This document shows, in pieces, positions 35,937 to 44,736 of a DNA stretch of 64,000 nucleotides. Position 1 is the first letter of the stretch; the number at the start of each line of letters is the position of its first letter. The DNA is taken from contig NZ_WUUT01000001.1 of assembly GCF_009831575.1 (NCBI RefSeq), positions 705,345-769,344 on the forward strand. The letters run 5' to 3'. The translations under genes were made by a program, and so were the position numbers. The stretch comes from Halovenus carboxidivorans (lineage in GTDB: Archaea > Halobacteriota > Halobacteria > Halobacteriales > Haloarculaceae). The notes below the pieces were generated by a model, which saw only the letters and a list, made by a program, of their open reading frames with translations, was not told the origin of the DNA and did no database searches.

Positions 35937-35983
35937 TCGTTCGTGATTATCCGGTGGCTGTTGTTATCCGTTTCGATTCGAGA

Positions 35984-36667
35984 TCACGACTCGAACCGCT
36001 CGCGGACCTCCGCCTTCGCGTCTTCGATGACCGCCCGCTCCGCCCGAGACATCGCCCGCATCGCCTCGTCCGTGTACTCCACGTCGAAGGTCGACCCACC
36101 GAACATCCCGCCGATGCCGCCGAGAATCTCCTCGGGGTCGATGGTCGCGACCATCTCGAACGCGTCGCGGTGGGCTTCGAGCGGGCCGGTAAAGGCGAAG
36201 TGTTCCTCGACGAGTTCGGTAGCCGTCGCTCGATCCAGTTCGGCCCGCGCGGCCGCCCAGAAGTCGTCCTCCTCGGCGGCGACGAGTCCACGAACGGCCT
36301 CCCCGAGCCGTCGGTGTCGTTCGAGCAGTTCGTTTTCGACCTCCTCGTGCCGCCGTGTGGACAGGTCCTCCCGGATGTTGCCCGCGAACGGCCCGGCCGC
36401 GAGAATCTCTTCCCTGTAGGCGTCGATGTCGTCGCCGGACTCGACCCAGTCGAGGATCACCTCGAACTGGTCGAGCGTCTCCTGTCTGTACTCCCGTAGT
36501 TCCGGTTCGACTATCTTCTCCTGTAACACGTCAGATTCGCCGAGAAACTGATCGAGCGCCCCGCTGTTCCCGCCGATCACGGCGGAGATGCTGAACTCCG
36601 CGGCCGTCTGTTCGATGGCGTCGCTGACGAACCGAGTGAACCCCTCCTCGACTGCCGCTCTGGTCAT
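35984..36667 (-). CDS. Helical haloarchaeal protein, unknown function
   Basis: 227 residues, almost entirely predicted helix and acidic: LREYRQETLDQFEVILDWVE, RRHEEVENELLERHRRLGEA, EEDDFWAAARAELDRATATE. A short Gly-rich segment (DPEEILGGIGGMFGGSTFDV) breaks the pattern near residue 185. No enzyme motif, signal or membrane helix. It is divergent from the pilus ATPase gene, with 259 bp between them. Confidence 0.7.
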   Translation of the reverse strand: MTRAAVEEGFTRFVSDAIEQTAAEFSISAVIGGNSGALDQFLGESDVLQEKIVEPELREYRQETLDQFEVILDWVESGDDIDAYREEILAAGPFAGNIREDLSTRRHEEVENELLERHRRLGEAVRGLVAAEEDDFWAAARAELDRATATELVEEHFAFTGPLEAHRDAFEMVATIDPEEILGGIGGMFGGSTFDVEYTDEAMRAMSRAERAVIEDAKAEVRERFES

Positions 36668-36892
36668 ACCCGTTGGTCCGGCCGCGTTCCTGTTGTACCT
36701 GACGACCGACCAGACGACCTGATCCGACGCCGGTACCGCTCCGGGGGAGACGCGACCGCGGCCGCTGGTGCTCTCGCGCCCGCCGGCCGACCTCTCTGTG
36801 TACGCAGTGTACCCCCGGAGTCTCCACGGTCATCTGCCGTCTCGTTCTTTTCCGAGAGCGAGGCGAATTATATACGATTTCCAATGGTGATA

Positions 36893-36900
36893 TTTATATA
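36893..36900 (+). promoter_or_regulatory. TATA box of the pilus operon
   Basis: tttatata at 36893-36900 lies 27 nt before the ATG at 36927, the spacing of a leaderless or near-leaderless archaeal transcript. The region upstream (36868-36892) is unusually AT-rich and holds a second TATA-like string (attatatac), which could serve the divergent gene. Confidence 0.65.
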
Positions 36901-36926
36901 CGAAGGAGCGGCCAACTCCCCCGAAG

Positions 36927-39212
36927 ATGAGTTCCGGTGACGTTTCGATTCCGTGCGATACCGACGGACGGCACACGGTGCCGCCGCCGCTCGCCCCGGA
37001 CGATCCGGAGGCGTGGTACGCAGAGGATGTCCAGAGCCAGTACGAGGTCCACCCGGGCGTCGTCGTTACGATCGCTCGCGACGGAACCGAGTTCCGGTAC
37101 GACGTTCGAGAACCGGCGCTCCCGCCCGGTGACCGCGACCAACTGGAGCGCATGCTCGAACACTTCAGCGAGGCCCGTCTCCAGCGCCCGCTAACACGGG
37201 AGGGTGCCGTCGAGGCGATGGACGACGGCTTCGCACAGAAACACGAGACCGTTCTCGACCGACTGCTCGACTGTTCGGCGAAGGCCCGCCAGCGGATCGG
37301 CTACCACGCGCTCGCGGAGTTGGCCTGTCTCTCCGATCTGACGCCGTACGCCTTAGACGACCGGATCGAGGTCGCTGACACCGACGAGGACGGAATCGTC
37401 GTTCACACGACCGACTACGCCCCCGCGGTGACCGACCTCCCGAACGATCCCGACTACCTCGACCGCTTCGCCAGCGAGCGCATCGAGCGGTACACTGTCG
37501 ACTTCCACGACTTCGAGATTCCGGTCATCCGGTACCGGACGAACCTGCTCGGCGACGATCCGTTCAGCATCAAGTACGCGGTCCGCGAACCCGACCTCCT
37601 CCCCGGAGACGAACAACTCATCGCGGAGTGCAAAGAGCGGATCTGGGAGACTGCCGTCGACGGCATTATCGACGACGAGCGCGCGTTCGTCCGCGACCGG
37701 GCGGCGGAGTTGCTCGCACGCAGGCTCCGGCGGCGTGACACGCGGGCGTGGCTCGACGCCCTCGACCATCGGCTCAGGTCCGCACTCGCGGAGTACGGAC
37801 TCACCGTTCCGCCGGTCGACCGCGAGTACGACGAGAACCGCCTCGAAGATCTGGTCTACTACGTGCTGCGGGATTACGTCGCCTACGGGAAACTGACGAT
37901 ACCGATTCGGGACCCCCGGCTGGAGGATATCGAGGCCAACCGCGTCGGCGAACGGATCAAGGTCGTCCCGCGGGACCGGGCGGCCGAACGCGTCCCGACG
38001 AATCTCGCCTTCGAGGACGAACAGGAGTTCGTCAACGTCGTTACCCAACTCGCGGCCGCCGACGGCATGGAACTCAACGCCACGAGGCCGAGCGCGAAGG
38101 TCAACCTCAGCCCCGACGGCATCGAGGAGACGATCCGCTGTGCGGTCGCGCTGCCGACGATCAGCGAGGACGGCCCGCACATCTCGATCCGCAAACAGGC
38201 GAGCGACGCGCTCACGCCCGTCGATCTCGTCGAGCGCAACAGCATCCCCACGGAACTAGTCGCTCTGCTGTGGCTCTGTTACGAACACCACCGGATCGTC
38301 CTCTTCTCGGGACCGACCGGCGTCGGCAAGACGACGCTTCTGAACGCCCACATGCCCTTTATTCCGTTCGAGGATCGCCCGATCAGCATCGACGAGGGCT
38401 CCCGGGAGGTTCGCCTGCCACACGAGACCGGCGTCTCGCTGACGACCCGCGACCACGAGAGCGAGCACAAGCGGGTCACGATGGCGGATCTGATGACCGA
38501 GTGCAACTACCTCAACCCGGATGTGGAGGTCATCGCGGAGATCAACACGAGCGCGAGTTTTCAGACCTTCGCGGAGTCGATCAACACGGGCCACGGGATT
38601 CTCGGGACGACACACGCGACCGACATCGAATCGCTGGTCAACCGGGCCGTCGAGCAGGGCCTGCCCCCGTACCTTCTCCGCGAGGTGGATCTCGTCGTCT
38701 TCCCGCGGAAGGTCGACGGTGAGCGCTACGTCGGGGAGGTCGTCGAACTCCTCGACGAGGAGTCGTTCCGCGCGCTCGACCGTGATGAGGGCTGTGGCGT
38801 CGTCAGGAAAGACGGCGGCTCGGTCTACTGGAACCGAGTCGCTCAGCGCACTCCCGACGGGACGTTCACGGTCGCCTACGACCACCCCGACCTCGGCGAC
38901 GACCAGACGAACTGCCAGATCCAGACGCTGGCTCGGATCGCGGACCTGACCGACCGGGAACGTTCGGCGGTCGAGGCCGAGTTCCACCGCAAGCACCGGT
39001 ACGTCGAGCATATGGTCCAGGAGGGAATCGACGAATTCGAGGGGCTCTTCGAGTTACTTGCCGACCTCCAGACGAACGAGGCGGCCACGGTCGAACGGCT
39101 GCGCCGCCAGGCCGACGGCGACCAGCGACGGCCCGGCTCGGATGGTATCTCTGCCGGGCGGACGGGCGGTGATCGATACAGCGGCTCCCCGGCCTCCCGG
39201 GAGGTGGACTGA
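36927..39212 (+). CDS. Type IV pilus/secretion ATPase (PilB/TadA-like)
   Basis: 761 residues, the usual size of haloarchaeal PilB-type ATPases. The N-terminal 340 residues are the long archaeal N-domain. The ATPase core has Walker A GPTGVGKTT at about residue 462, the Asp box ISIDEGSREVRLPHE, Walker B-like VEVIAEINTSASF (here Glu-Ile-Asn rather than the common Glu-Ile-Arg) and the His box GTTHATD. Such hexameric ATPases power assembly of type IV pilus-like filaments. The stop overlaps the start of the platform gene by one base. It heads a seven-gene overlapping operon. Confidence 0.94.
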   Translation: MSSGDVSIPCDTDGRHTVPPPLAPDDPEAWYAEDVQSQYEVHPGVVVTIARDGTEFRYDVREPALPPGDRDQLERMLEHFSEARLQRPLTREGAVEAMDDGFAQKHETVLDRLLDCSAKARQRIGYHALAELACLSDLTPYALDDRIEVADTDEDGIVVHTTDYAPAVTDLPNDPDYLDRFASERIERYTVDFHDFEIPVIRYRTNLLGDDPFSIKYAVREPDLLPGDEQLIAECKERIWETAVDGIIDDERAFVRDRAAELLARRLRRRDTRAWLDALDHRLRSALAEYGLTVPPVDREYDENRLEDLVYYVLRDYVAYGKLTIPIRDPRLEDIEANRVGERIKVVPRDRAAERVPTNLAFEDEQEFVNVVTQLAAADGMELNATRPSAKVNLSPDGIEETIRCAVALPTISEDGPHISIRKQASDALTPVDLVERNSIPTELVALLWLCYEHHRIVLFSGPTGVGKTTLLNAHMPFIPFEDRPISIDEGSREVRLPHETGVSLTTRDHESEHKRVTMADLMTECNYLNPDVEVIAEINTSASFQTFAESINTGHGILGTTHATDIESLVNRAVEQGLPPYLLREVDLVVFPRKVDGERYVGEVVELLDEESFRALDRDEGCGVVRKDGGSVYWNRVAQRTPDGTFTVAYDHPDLGDDQTNCQIQTLARIADLTDRERSAVEAEFHRKHRYVEHMVQEGIDEFEGLFELLADLQTNEAATVERLRRQADGDQRRPGSDGISAGRTGGDRYSGSPASREVD

Positions 39213-41107
39213 TGTCGGTCGATCACTCGTCGCGACGCCTCGGGACGGTCGACAAGGGGCTGTACGCACTGTTTTCCCGGCACGCGGACAGCCCAAGCCA
39301 CGACCGTGACCGACAGCGCTACCGCTCGACCGGGCTGACGACGAGCTTCGAGGTCTTTATCGCCCGTCTCTACGGCCTCGGATGGCTCGCCGGTATCGCC
39401 GTCTCGGTCCTCGCCTTCGCCGGAACGAGCGTCCTTCCGCCGTCGCTGATCGAGGGGATCTTCGGTTTTTTCGGTCGCGGGTTACCGATCATCAACCAGT
39501 TGTCGCTCCCGTCGTTCGGGCAGGCGTCACTCGCCGCCGTCGTCTCACTGGCAGCCGGCGGGCTCGCTCGGTGGCTCGTGATCCGGGCGGGCGGCTGGTA
39601 TCTGAGCCGACTCGCTGCCGCCCGCCGCGACGGCATCGAGCGAACGCTCCCCGGCGCAGTCCGGTACATGCGGGTGCTGGCCTCGGGGAACAGCGACACC
39701 CGGGAACTGCTCGCTCGGGTCGCGGAACAGGAGGCATACGGCGCGACCGCAGACTCACTCCAGGATGCTCTCAATCGCGCCGCCCTCGCCGGCAGCCTCG
39801 ACGAGGGGCTGTCGCTGGTCGCGCGCGACACTCCGTCCCGAGACGGTCTCGCTCCGTTCCTGCTGAAACTCAGCGAGCACGCCTCGCAGGGAAGCGACTC
39901 CCTCGAAAGCTACCTGCGGATGGAGAGCCGTCTGCTCTCGCACAAGCAGGAACGAGCCCACCAGCGGGCCACCGGCTACCTCGAACTCCTCGCGGAACTG
40001 TTCGTCGTCGTGCTCATCTTTCCGGCGCTGATGGTGCTCATTTTGACCGTCGCCGGTGTCCTCTCTCCCGGACTGAGCGAACCGGTCGCGACTCCGTTCG
40101 GCCGGACGACCGTTCGGGGGGTGATCTTTGCCGCCAGCCTCCTATTCGTGCTAGTCGCCGGTCTCGGCGGGGCGTGGGCTGTGAGTGCGCTCCGGCCGAC
40201 CGATCACGCGACTCCGAGCTACGAACGCCCCGAGGGAGTAGTCGCTGTCGTCAGGACGGCGGGTCAGAACCCGGCGAGCGCGGCGCTTGTCTGTCTCCTC
40301 CCCGCGGCTGCTGTTGTATCTGTCCTCACCGTCCTCGGATACGGGATCGCGAACACGCTGCTGCTTGGCTACGTCGCCTACAGCATCCCGGTCGGAGTCG
40401 TCTCGGTCCGCCGCGCTCGGATTGACGACGCCAAAGACCGCGAGATCCGGGACTTCGTCCACGCGATCAGCGGCCACGTCAGCCTCGGCCGACCGTTCCC
40501 CGATGCCGTCCAGCGCGTCGCCCGAGAGGTCGACCTCGGACCCCTGCAGTCCGACGTGGAGGCGCTGGCGTTCAACCTCAGCCTGACGACGGGGACTGCG
40601 GACGGCGACGACGTGCGCGCGGCGGCGCTGGATCGGTTCGTCGCCCGGATCGGGACACCGCTGGCCTCACAGACTGTCGGACTGGTCGTCGGAGCGCTCG
40701 AAGCCGGCAGCGACACGGAGAACGTCTTCGAGACGCTGGAGACGGAGATCGGCCGGCTGTACCACGAACGCAAGACCCTGCGTTCGCGGATGCTCGTCTA
40801 CGCGGCCGTCGGCTGGACGACTGCCCTGCTGGTCGTCGGAATCATCGTCGCGGTCAACCTGACGGTCCTCGACAGTTTCTCACAGCTCTCTGGGGTCGCC
40901 GGCTCCTCCTCGGAGATGGCACTCGACCCGTCGGCCGTCCAGCCTGCTCGCGATCGGTTTCGGTTCTATCTGATCGCACAGGCGACCGTCATGGCCTGTG
41001 GCTGGTTCGCCGGGGTCGCGAGCCGCGGCAAGTACGAGGCGCTGTTGCACTCCGGCGGATTAGTCGCGATCACCTACCTCGTCTTCACCGGGCTGGGGGT
41101 GGCATGA
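39212..41107 (+). CDS. Type II secretion F-domain membrane platform protein (PilC/TadC-like)
   Basis: 631 residues. Two copies of the T2SSF domain are visible: one near residues 140-260 (GIERTLPGAVRYMRVLASGN, ending in LESYLRMESRLLSHKQERAH) and one near 405-520 (DREIRDFVHAISGHVSLGRP, then FETLETEIGRLYHERKTLRS), each followed by membrane helices. About eight to nine hydrophobic helices in all. It forms the inner-membrane platform on which the ATPase acts. It overlaps both neighbours (1 bp upstream, 4 bp downstream). Confidence 0.93.
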   Translation: MSVDHSSRRLGTVDKGLYALFSRHADSPSHDRDRQRYRSTGLTTSFEVFIARLYGLGWLAGIAVSVLAFAGTSVLPPSLIEGIFGFFGRGLPIINQLSLPSFGQASLAAVVSLAAGGLARWLVIRAGGWYLSRLAAARRDGIERTLPGAVRYMRVLASGNSDTRELLARVAEQEAYGATADSLQDALNRAALAGSLDEGLSLVARDTPSRDGLAPFLLKLSEHASQGSDSLESYLRMESRLLSHKQERAHQRATGYLELLAELFVVVLIFPALMVLILTVAGVLSPGLSEPVATPFGRTTVRGVIFAASLLFVLVAGLGGAWAVSALRPTDHATPSYERPEGVVAVVRTAGQNPASAALVCLLPAAAVVSVLTVLGYGIANTLLLGYVAYSIPVGVVSVRRARIDDAKDREIRDFVHAISGHVSLGRPFPDAVQRVAREVDLGPLQSDVEALAFNLSLTTGTADGDDVRAAALDRFVARIGTPLASQTVGLVVGALEAGSDTENVFETLETEIGRLYHERKTLRSRMLVYAAVGWTTALLVVGIIVAVNLTVLDSFSQLSGVAGSSSEMALDPSAVQPARDRFRFYLIAQATVMACGWFAGVASRGKYEALLHSGGLVAITYLVFTGLGVA

Positions 41108-41820
41108 TGCGGGCGCAGTCACACGTCGTCGGCGTCGCGTTGATGCTCGGCATCGCCGTGCTGGCGCTCGGCACGCTCACCGCTGGGGTGGGCACGCTCA
41201 TCGACTCCCAGACCGCCGATGCGGACGCGCAACGCGTCGCCGAGGGGTTCGACCGCGCGATTCAGGGCGTCGAACGCACCGGCACGCACAGCCACGACCT
41301 GTCTTTCACGGGCGGACAGCTGCACACCGTCGACCGGACGATGCGAGTCCTGAACAACGGCACAGTCGTCGCCAGTGTCGAGGCCGACGCGCTCGTCTAC
41401 GAACGCGGTGACAGACGAGTACTCTCACTGGCGGGGGCTGTCGTCCGCGACCAGGACGGCAACACGTTTCTCACTGGTACTCCCCCCATCACACACTCCG
41501 AGCGGACCGACGTCCTGCTCGTGGGCGCGCCGAAACTGAACGCCAGCCGCTTCTCTCTCAGCGGCGGTGACGGCGTGACGGCGACACTCCGAACGAACGT
41601 CTCTCACGAGCGTCGGGACCTCGGGACCGGCGAGTTCAGTGTCGCGATCGAGACGGACTCGCCCGATCCGTTCCGGCGCTTTTTCGCCGAGCAGGGGGCG
41701 ACCGTCGAGAGTCGGACGTTCGCCGGCGACGAGGTCGCAAGCGTCGTCGCGACCTACCCCGGTGTCCGACAGGGGTATCTCGTCGTCCACGATCTTCGAC
41801 TGGAGGTGACCCATGGATAG
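41104..41820 (+). CDS. Pilin-like protein 1 of the pilus operon
   Basis: 238 residues; ATGs at 41104 and 41107 are both in frame. The N-terminus MMRAQSHVVGVALMLGIAVL is a short basic stretch, RAQS, then a hydrophobic helix, which resembles archaeal type IV pilin-like (class III) signals. The exposed part is beta-rich, with a G-G-Q-L-H motif and N-glycosylation sequons (NGT, NAS, NVS). It is the first and largest of five such genes and probably a filament or pseudopilin component. Confidence 0.8.
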   Translation: MMRAQSHVVGVALMLGIAVLALGTLTAGVGTLIDSQTADADAQRVAEGFDRAIQGVERTGTHSHDLSFTGGQLHTVDRTMRVLNNGTVVASVEADALVYERGDRRVLSLAGAVVRDQDGNTFLTGTPPITHSERTDVLLVGAPKLNASRFSLSGGDGVTATLRTNVSHERRDLGTGEFSVAIETDSPDPFRRFFAEQGATVESRTFAGDEVASVVATYPGVRQGYLVVHDLRLEVTHG

Positions 41821-42274
41821 CAGCAGAATCGCTGCCGACGAACGCGGGATGACATCCGTGGTCGGCAAGACACTCGTCATCGGCATCGTCCTCCTGTACG
41901 TCGGCGGCATGACGACGCTGCTGCTCGGTGGTGTCGTGCCGGAGTACCGGAGCACCGCGGGAGCCGAACTTGGTGACCGCGTCCTCGCAACGGCGGGTGG
42001 TGCTATCGAACAATCCGTTTCGGAGGTGAACGGGACAGTCCGCACGAACCGGAGTGTCGACCTTCCGTCGACGATCCGCGGTCGACACTACGAACTCGAA
42101 CTAGCCGGTACCCGACTCCGTCTCCGCCATCCGGATCCGGCCATCGAGGGCGAACTCTCACTCGCGCTCCCACCGACGATGTCGACCACGAACGCGACGT
42201 GGCGTAGCGGAACCGACCTCCAGATACGGGTCAGCGGTCCCCGACAGAACCGCACCCTCACGATCGATTCATGA
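41813..42274 (+). CDS. Pilin-like protein 2 of the pilus operon
   Basis: 153 residues. DERGMTSVVGKTLVIGIVLL has the same layout as its neighbours: charged residues with Arg-Gly, then a hydrophobic helix (residues about 15-40). The C-terminal part is a small beta domain with sequons (NGT, NRS, NAT). It overlaps the preceding gene by 8 bp and the next by 4 bp (ATGA). Confidence 0.78.
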   Translation: MDSSRIAADERGMTSVVGKTLVIGIVLLYVGGMTTLLLGGVVPEYRSTAGAELGDRVLATAGGAIEQSVSEVNGTVRTNRSVDLPSTIRGRHYELELAGTRLRLRHPDPAIEGELSLALPPTMSTTNATWRSGTDLQIRVSGPRQNRTLTIDS

Positions 42275-42942
42275 GAGCACAAACGGAGCTACCAGCGGTC
42301 GCGATTGCACTGGTCCTGCTGACGAGCGTGTTCGTCCTCAGTCTCGGTGCGGCCGACTCGGCGCTGTCGAGTGCCGACCGGCCGGCTCTCGAACGGCAGG
42401 CGGCTGTCAGCCTCTCCGAGGCACTGACTGCACCCGGTGCTCACGTGACACGGAGAGCGAGCGTTCTCGACAACCGGACCGTTGCGAACCTCAGCGTCGA
42501 GGATCTCGAAACGAGATACGGGGCCAGTCCCGACACCGATGTCCGGATCCGGCTCGGGGGCGAGACGCTAATCGAGTCCGGCGATCCGACCGGGGGGACA
42601 TCGATCACGCGGCTGGTCGTCGTCGAACGTCGAACACGGAACAGACTCGTCCCGACCTTCGCGGATAACCGAACGGTGACGCTTCCGCAGCGGGCAACCG
42701 CCCCGGTGGTCGACATCGACCCGCCACGGCAGACGACCGTCCGTCGCGTGTACGCAGACGAACAGATACTACTGGAAAACAGAAGCGGGATCGAGGGGGT
42801 CAACAAGCTCTCGCTGTCCCGGTTCGAGACCGAACAGCTCCGGTTCGAGGCGATTGGACCGCTTCCGAAGGGATCGGTCGAAATCACTCACGACCGGATC
42901 GAGACCGAAAAGACGACTCTCGAGGTGACTGTCGATGCGTAG
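42271..42942 (+). CDS. Pilin-like protein 3 of the pilus operon
   Basis: 223 residues. MRAQTELPAVAIALVLLTSV repeats the R-A-Q motif before a hydrophobic helix. The exposed domain is Thr/Val/Arg-rich and beta-like, with sequons (NRT, NLS, NRS). No enzymatic motif. Probably a minor pilin or structural partner of the ATPase-platform pair. The ATGA overlap with the upstream gene implies coupled translation. Confidence 0.78.
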   Translation: MRAQTELPAVAIALVLLTSVFVLSLGAADSALSSADRPALERQAAVSLSEALTAPGAHVTRRASVLDNRTVANLSVEDLETRYGASPDTDVRIRLGGETLIESGDPTGGTSITRLVVVERRTRNRLVPTFADNRTVTLPQRATAPVVDIDPPRQTTVRRVYADEQILLENRSGIEGVNKLSLSRFETEQLRFEAIGPLPKGSVEITHDRIETEKTTLEVTVDA

Positions 42943-43345
42943 AGGACAGGCCACGATCACCGCAATCGAGGCCGGGATCGGAGTCTTGCTGCTCCTCGCA
43001 CTCACGCTCCTGTTCGCGCTCGGCTCCCCGGGCGGCTCCGATTCCGCGACCCAGGCACAACTGGACGCGTACGCCGAGGACACAGCCACCATTCTCGCAC
43101 AGGAACAGCCCCGCCACGCCGACCAGACGCGGCTGGCGGAGGTGACGGCTTCCGGTGCCGCGTTCGAGCGGGAAGCGCCGGCACTCGAACGCCGTATCGA
43201 GGCCATTCTCCCCGAGAACGTCTTCTTTCGCCTCGACACGCCGTACGGACGTATCGGCCACCCGCTTCCCGCAAACGTCCAGACCGGGACGACGACTGTC
43301 ACGACGGTGAACGGCCCCGTTACCCTCGAGGTGTGGTACGCATGA
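42935..43345 (+). CDS. Pilin-like protein 4 of the pilus operon
   Basis: 136 residues. MRRGQATITAIEAGIGVLLL contains R-R-G-Q-A and a hydrophobic helix. IEAG, with Glu in the helix start, recalls the conserved Glu5 of mature type IV pilins. A helical amphipathic stretch and a short strand region follow. It overlaps the upstream gene by 8 bp and the next by 4 bp. Confidence 0.78.
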   Translation: MRRGQATITAIEAGIGVLLLLALTLLFALGSPGGSDSATQAQLDAYAEDTATILAQEQPRHADQTRLAEVTASGAAFEREAPALERRIEAILPENVFFRLDTPYGRIGHPLPANVQTGTTTVTTVNGPVTLEVWYA

Positions 43346-43872
43346 AACCAACTTGGTCAAGCCAAGCTAACGAACGTGGGCAGACCGTCGTGCTTGCGGC
43401 TGTCGTGCTGGCGGTCGCACTGGTTCCGATCATCGCCGCCTATCTCCAACTCGGCTACGGCGGCGAGACCCCCGCCGGTATCGACGACCCGCAACGAGAC
43501 GCGCATCGACTGCTCGAACGTACTGTCCAGGAGGAGACACACGATATTCCCGCGACGTACTCCTGGAGTGAGCGCCGAGACGCGGCTGAACGGGTTCGTG
43601 TGCGGCTTGCACCGACTGTCGAACAGATCAGGCGGGGATCACTCCCCGACGGTGTCACACACCGGTTGCGGTACAACGAGAGCCGCGGAGTTCGCTGGGC
43701 GGCCGAGCGCTGTCCGCGCGGGCCGAACCGACAGTTCGGTCCCTGCGAGTCTATCGATGGAATCGTGGTTCAGGAGCGCGGCGACCGGACACACGTGCTC
43801 GCCGTTGCCGTCGACCTCTCGACGACGACGCCTGATGGCGACTACAACCTCACGACTGTGGTCAGACCGTAA
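43342..43872 (+). CDS. Pilin-like protein 5 of the pilus operon
   Basis: 176 residues from ATG 43342, which overlaps the previous stop (ATGA); three more codons are open upstream. The N-terminus NERGQTVVLAAVVLAVALVP again has R-G-Q-T before a hydrophobic helix. The remainder includes two cysteines (CPRGPNRQFGPC) that could form a disulfide, and a strand-rich end. It closes the operon. Its first codons contain a near-copy of the palindrome found upstream of the HTH gene at 51771. Confidence 0.78.
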   Translation: MKPTWSSQANERGQTVVLAAVVLAVALVPIIAAYLQLGYGGETPAGIDDPQRDAHRLLERTVQEETHDIPATYSWSERRDAAERVRVRLAPTVEQIRRGSLPDGVTHRLRYNESRGVRWAAERCPRGPNRQFGPCESIDGIVVQERGDRTHVLAVAVDLSTTTPDGDYNLTTVVRP

Positions 43873-43961
43873 CCGATGTCCTTCTGCTCTCCGAGAACCG
43901 GCTGTTTCCGGCTTGCCGACATGTGGGAAAAGCTAAGTAAATTCGGTGTCTCGTGGCAACT

Positions 43962-44192
43962 ATGAGCAAGCAAGGGAGAGACACCGAGTTCGAGTTGGAG
44001 GATGTCACTGCCGTCTTCGAGGAGCGCGACGACTACGCCGAACCGCTCACCGCGACAGAGATCGCCGACCGGCTCGGCTGTTCACGACGAACAGCCCTGA
44101 ACAAACTTCACCGACTGGAAGAGAACACCGACCTCACGAGCAAGAAAGTCGGCGGTCGAAGTCGCGTCTGGTGGATTCCCGTCCACGTCTGA
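43962..44192 (+). CDS. Small HTH DNA-binding protein
   Basis: 76 residues from ATG 43962. A helix-turn-helix of the winged type is clear: LTATEIADRLGCSRRTALNK followed by LHRLEENTDLTSKKVGGRSR, with the wing and the C-terminal VWWIPVHV typical of haloarchaeal small regulators. It lies 89 bp downstream of the pilus operon on the same strand and ends one base from the convergent MinD-partner gene, so it may regulate either unit. Confidence 0.85.
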   Translation: MSKQGRDTEFELEDVTAVFEERDDYAEPLTATEIADRLGCSRRTALNKLHRLEENTDLTSKKVGGRSRVWWIPVHV

Positions 44193-44193
44193 G

Positions 44194-44736
44194 TCACTCG
44201 ACGGGGAGGTTCCACTCGTCGGCCCGAGACTCGGCTTCGGACTGTGCGCGGTCCCGGATCGCCTCGATCTGTTGTTCGTTTTCGAGAAACGCTTCGACTG
44301 CCGCTAGACTGTCCCGACCGTTCGACTCCGATTCGAGTCGGTCGTTCGGTGCCCGCTGTCGTGTCCGTTCGATTAGCTGTTGATCGCCGCCGAGCACCCG
44401 GGCTGGCATCTCGGGTGGCACGCGCGCTGACTCGCTCTCGTGAATCCGGTCGAGTGCCGACTCCTCGAGTTCGTACAGACCGAGGCGGTACGGTCCGCTG
44501 CTGGCGATTTCCGTCAACGCGTCTGTCCCGCTGGCGTCGGGCGCCGTGTGGTAGGCGGCGACGGGGACCCCGTCGACGAAGGTGACGACCCCGACACGAT
44601 CCGCGCTCAACAGCAGCGTCTCCTGCGGTTCGAGACGTGCGTACCCCGTCAGCCTCCGGTCGAGGGCACCGGTTAGCACAGTTTCGGGCGAACTGAGCAC
44701 CCGCTGGCGCAGGAGTCGTCCCTGTGGCAGATTCAT
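44194..44736 (-). CDS. MinD-coupled haloarchaeal protein, unknown function
   Basis: 180 residues. The N-terminal half is a strand-rich domain (LTGYARLEPQETLLLSADRV, FVDGVPVAAYHTA), and the C-terminal half is charged and helical (AVEAFLENEQQIEAIRDRAQ). It starts inside the stop region of the MinD-like gene with a 4-bp overlap, so the two are coupled. It may be the cargo adaptor or regulator of that ATPase. No family name can be given. Confidence 0.72.
   Translation of the reverse strand: MNLPQGRLLRQRVLSSPETVLTGALDRRLTGYARLEPQETLLLSADRVGVVTFVDGVPVAAYHTAPDASGTDALTEIASSGPYRLGLYELEESALDRIHESESARVPPEMPARVLGGDQQLIERTRQRAPNDRLESESNGRDSLAAVEAFLENEQQIEAIRDRAQSEAESRADEWNLPVE

Noticed and set aside
41104-43872. 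Archaellum (flagellin) operon
   Set aside because: No FlaJ/ArlJ, ArlH, ArlF/G or CheF-type genes; the ATPase and platform are of the pilus type and the small proteins are not flagellins.
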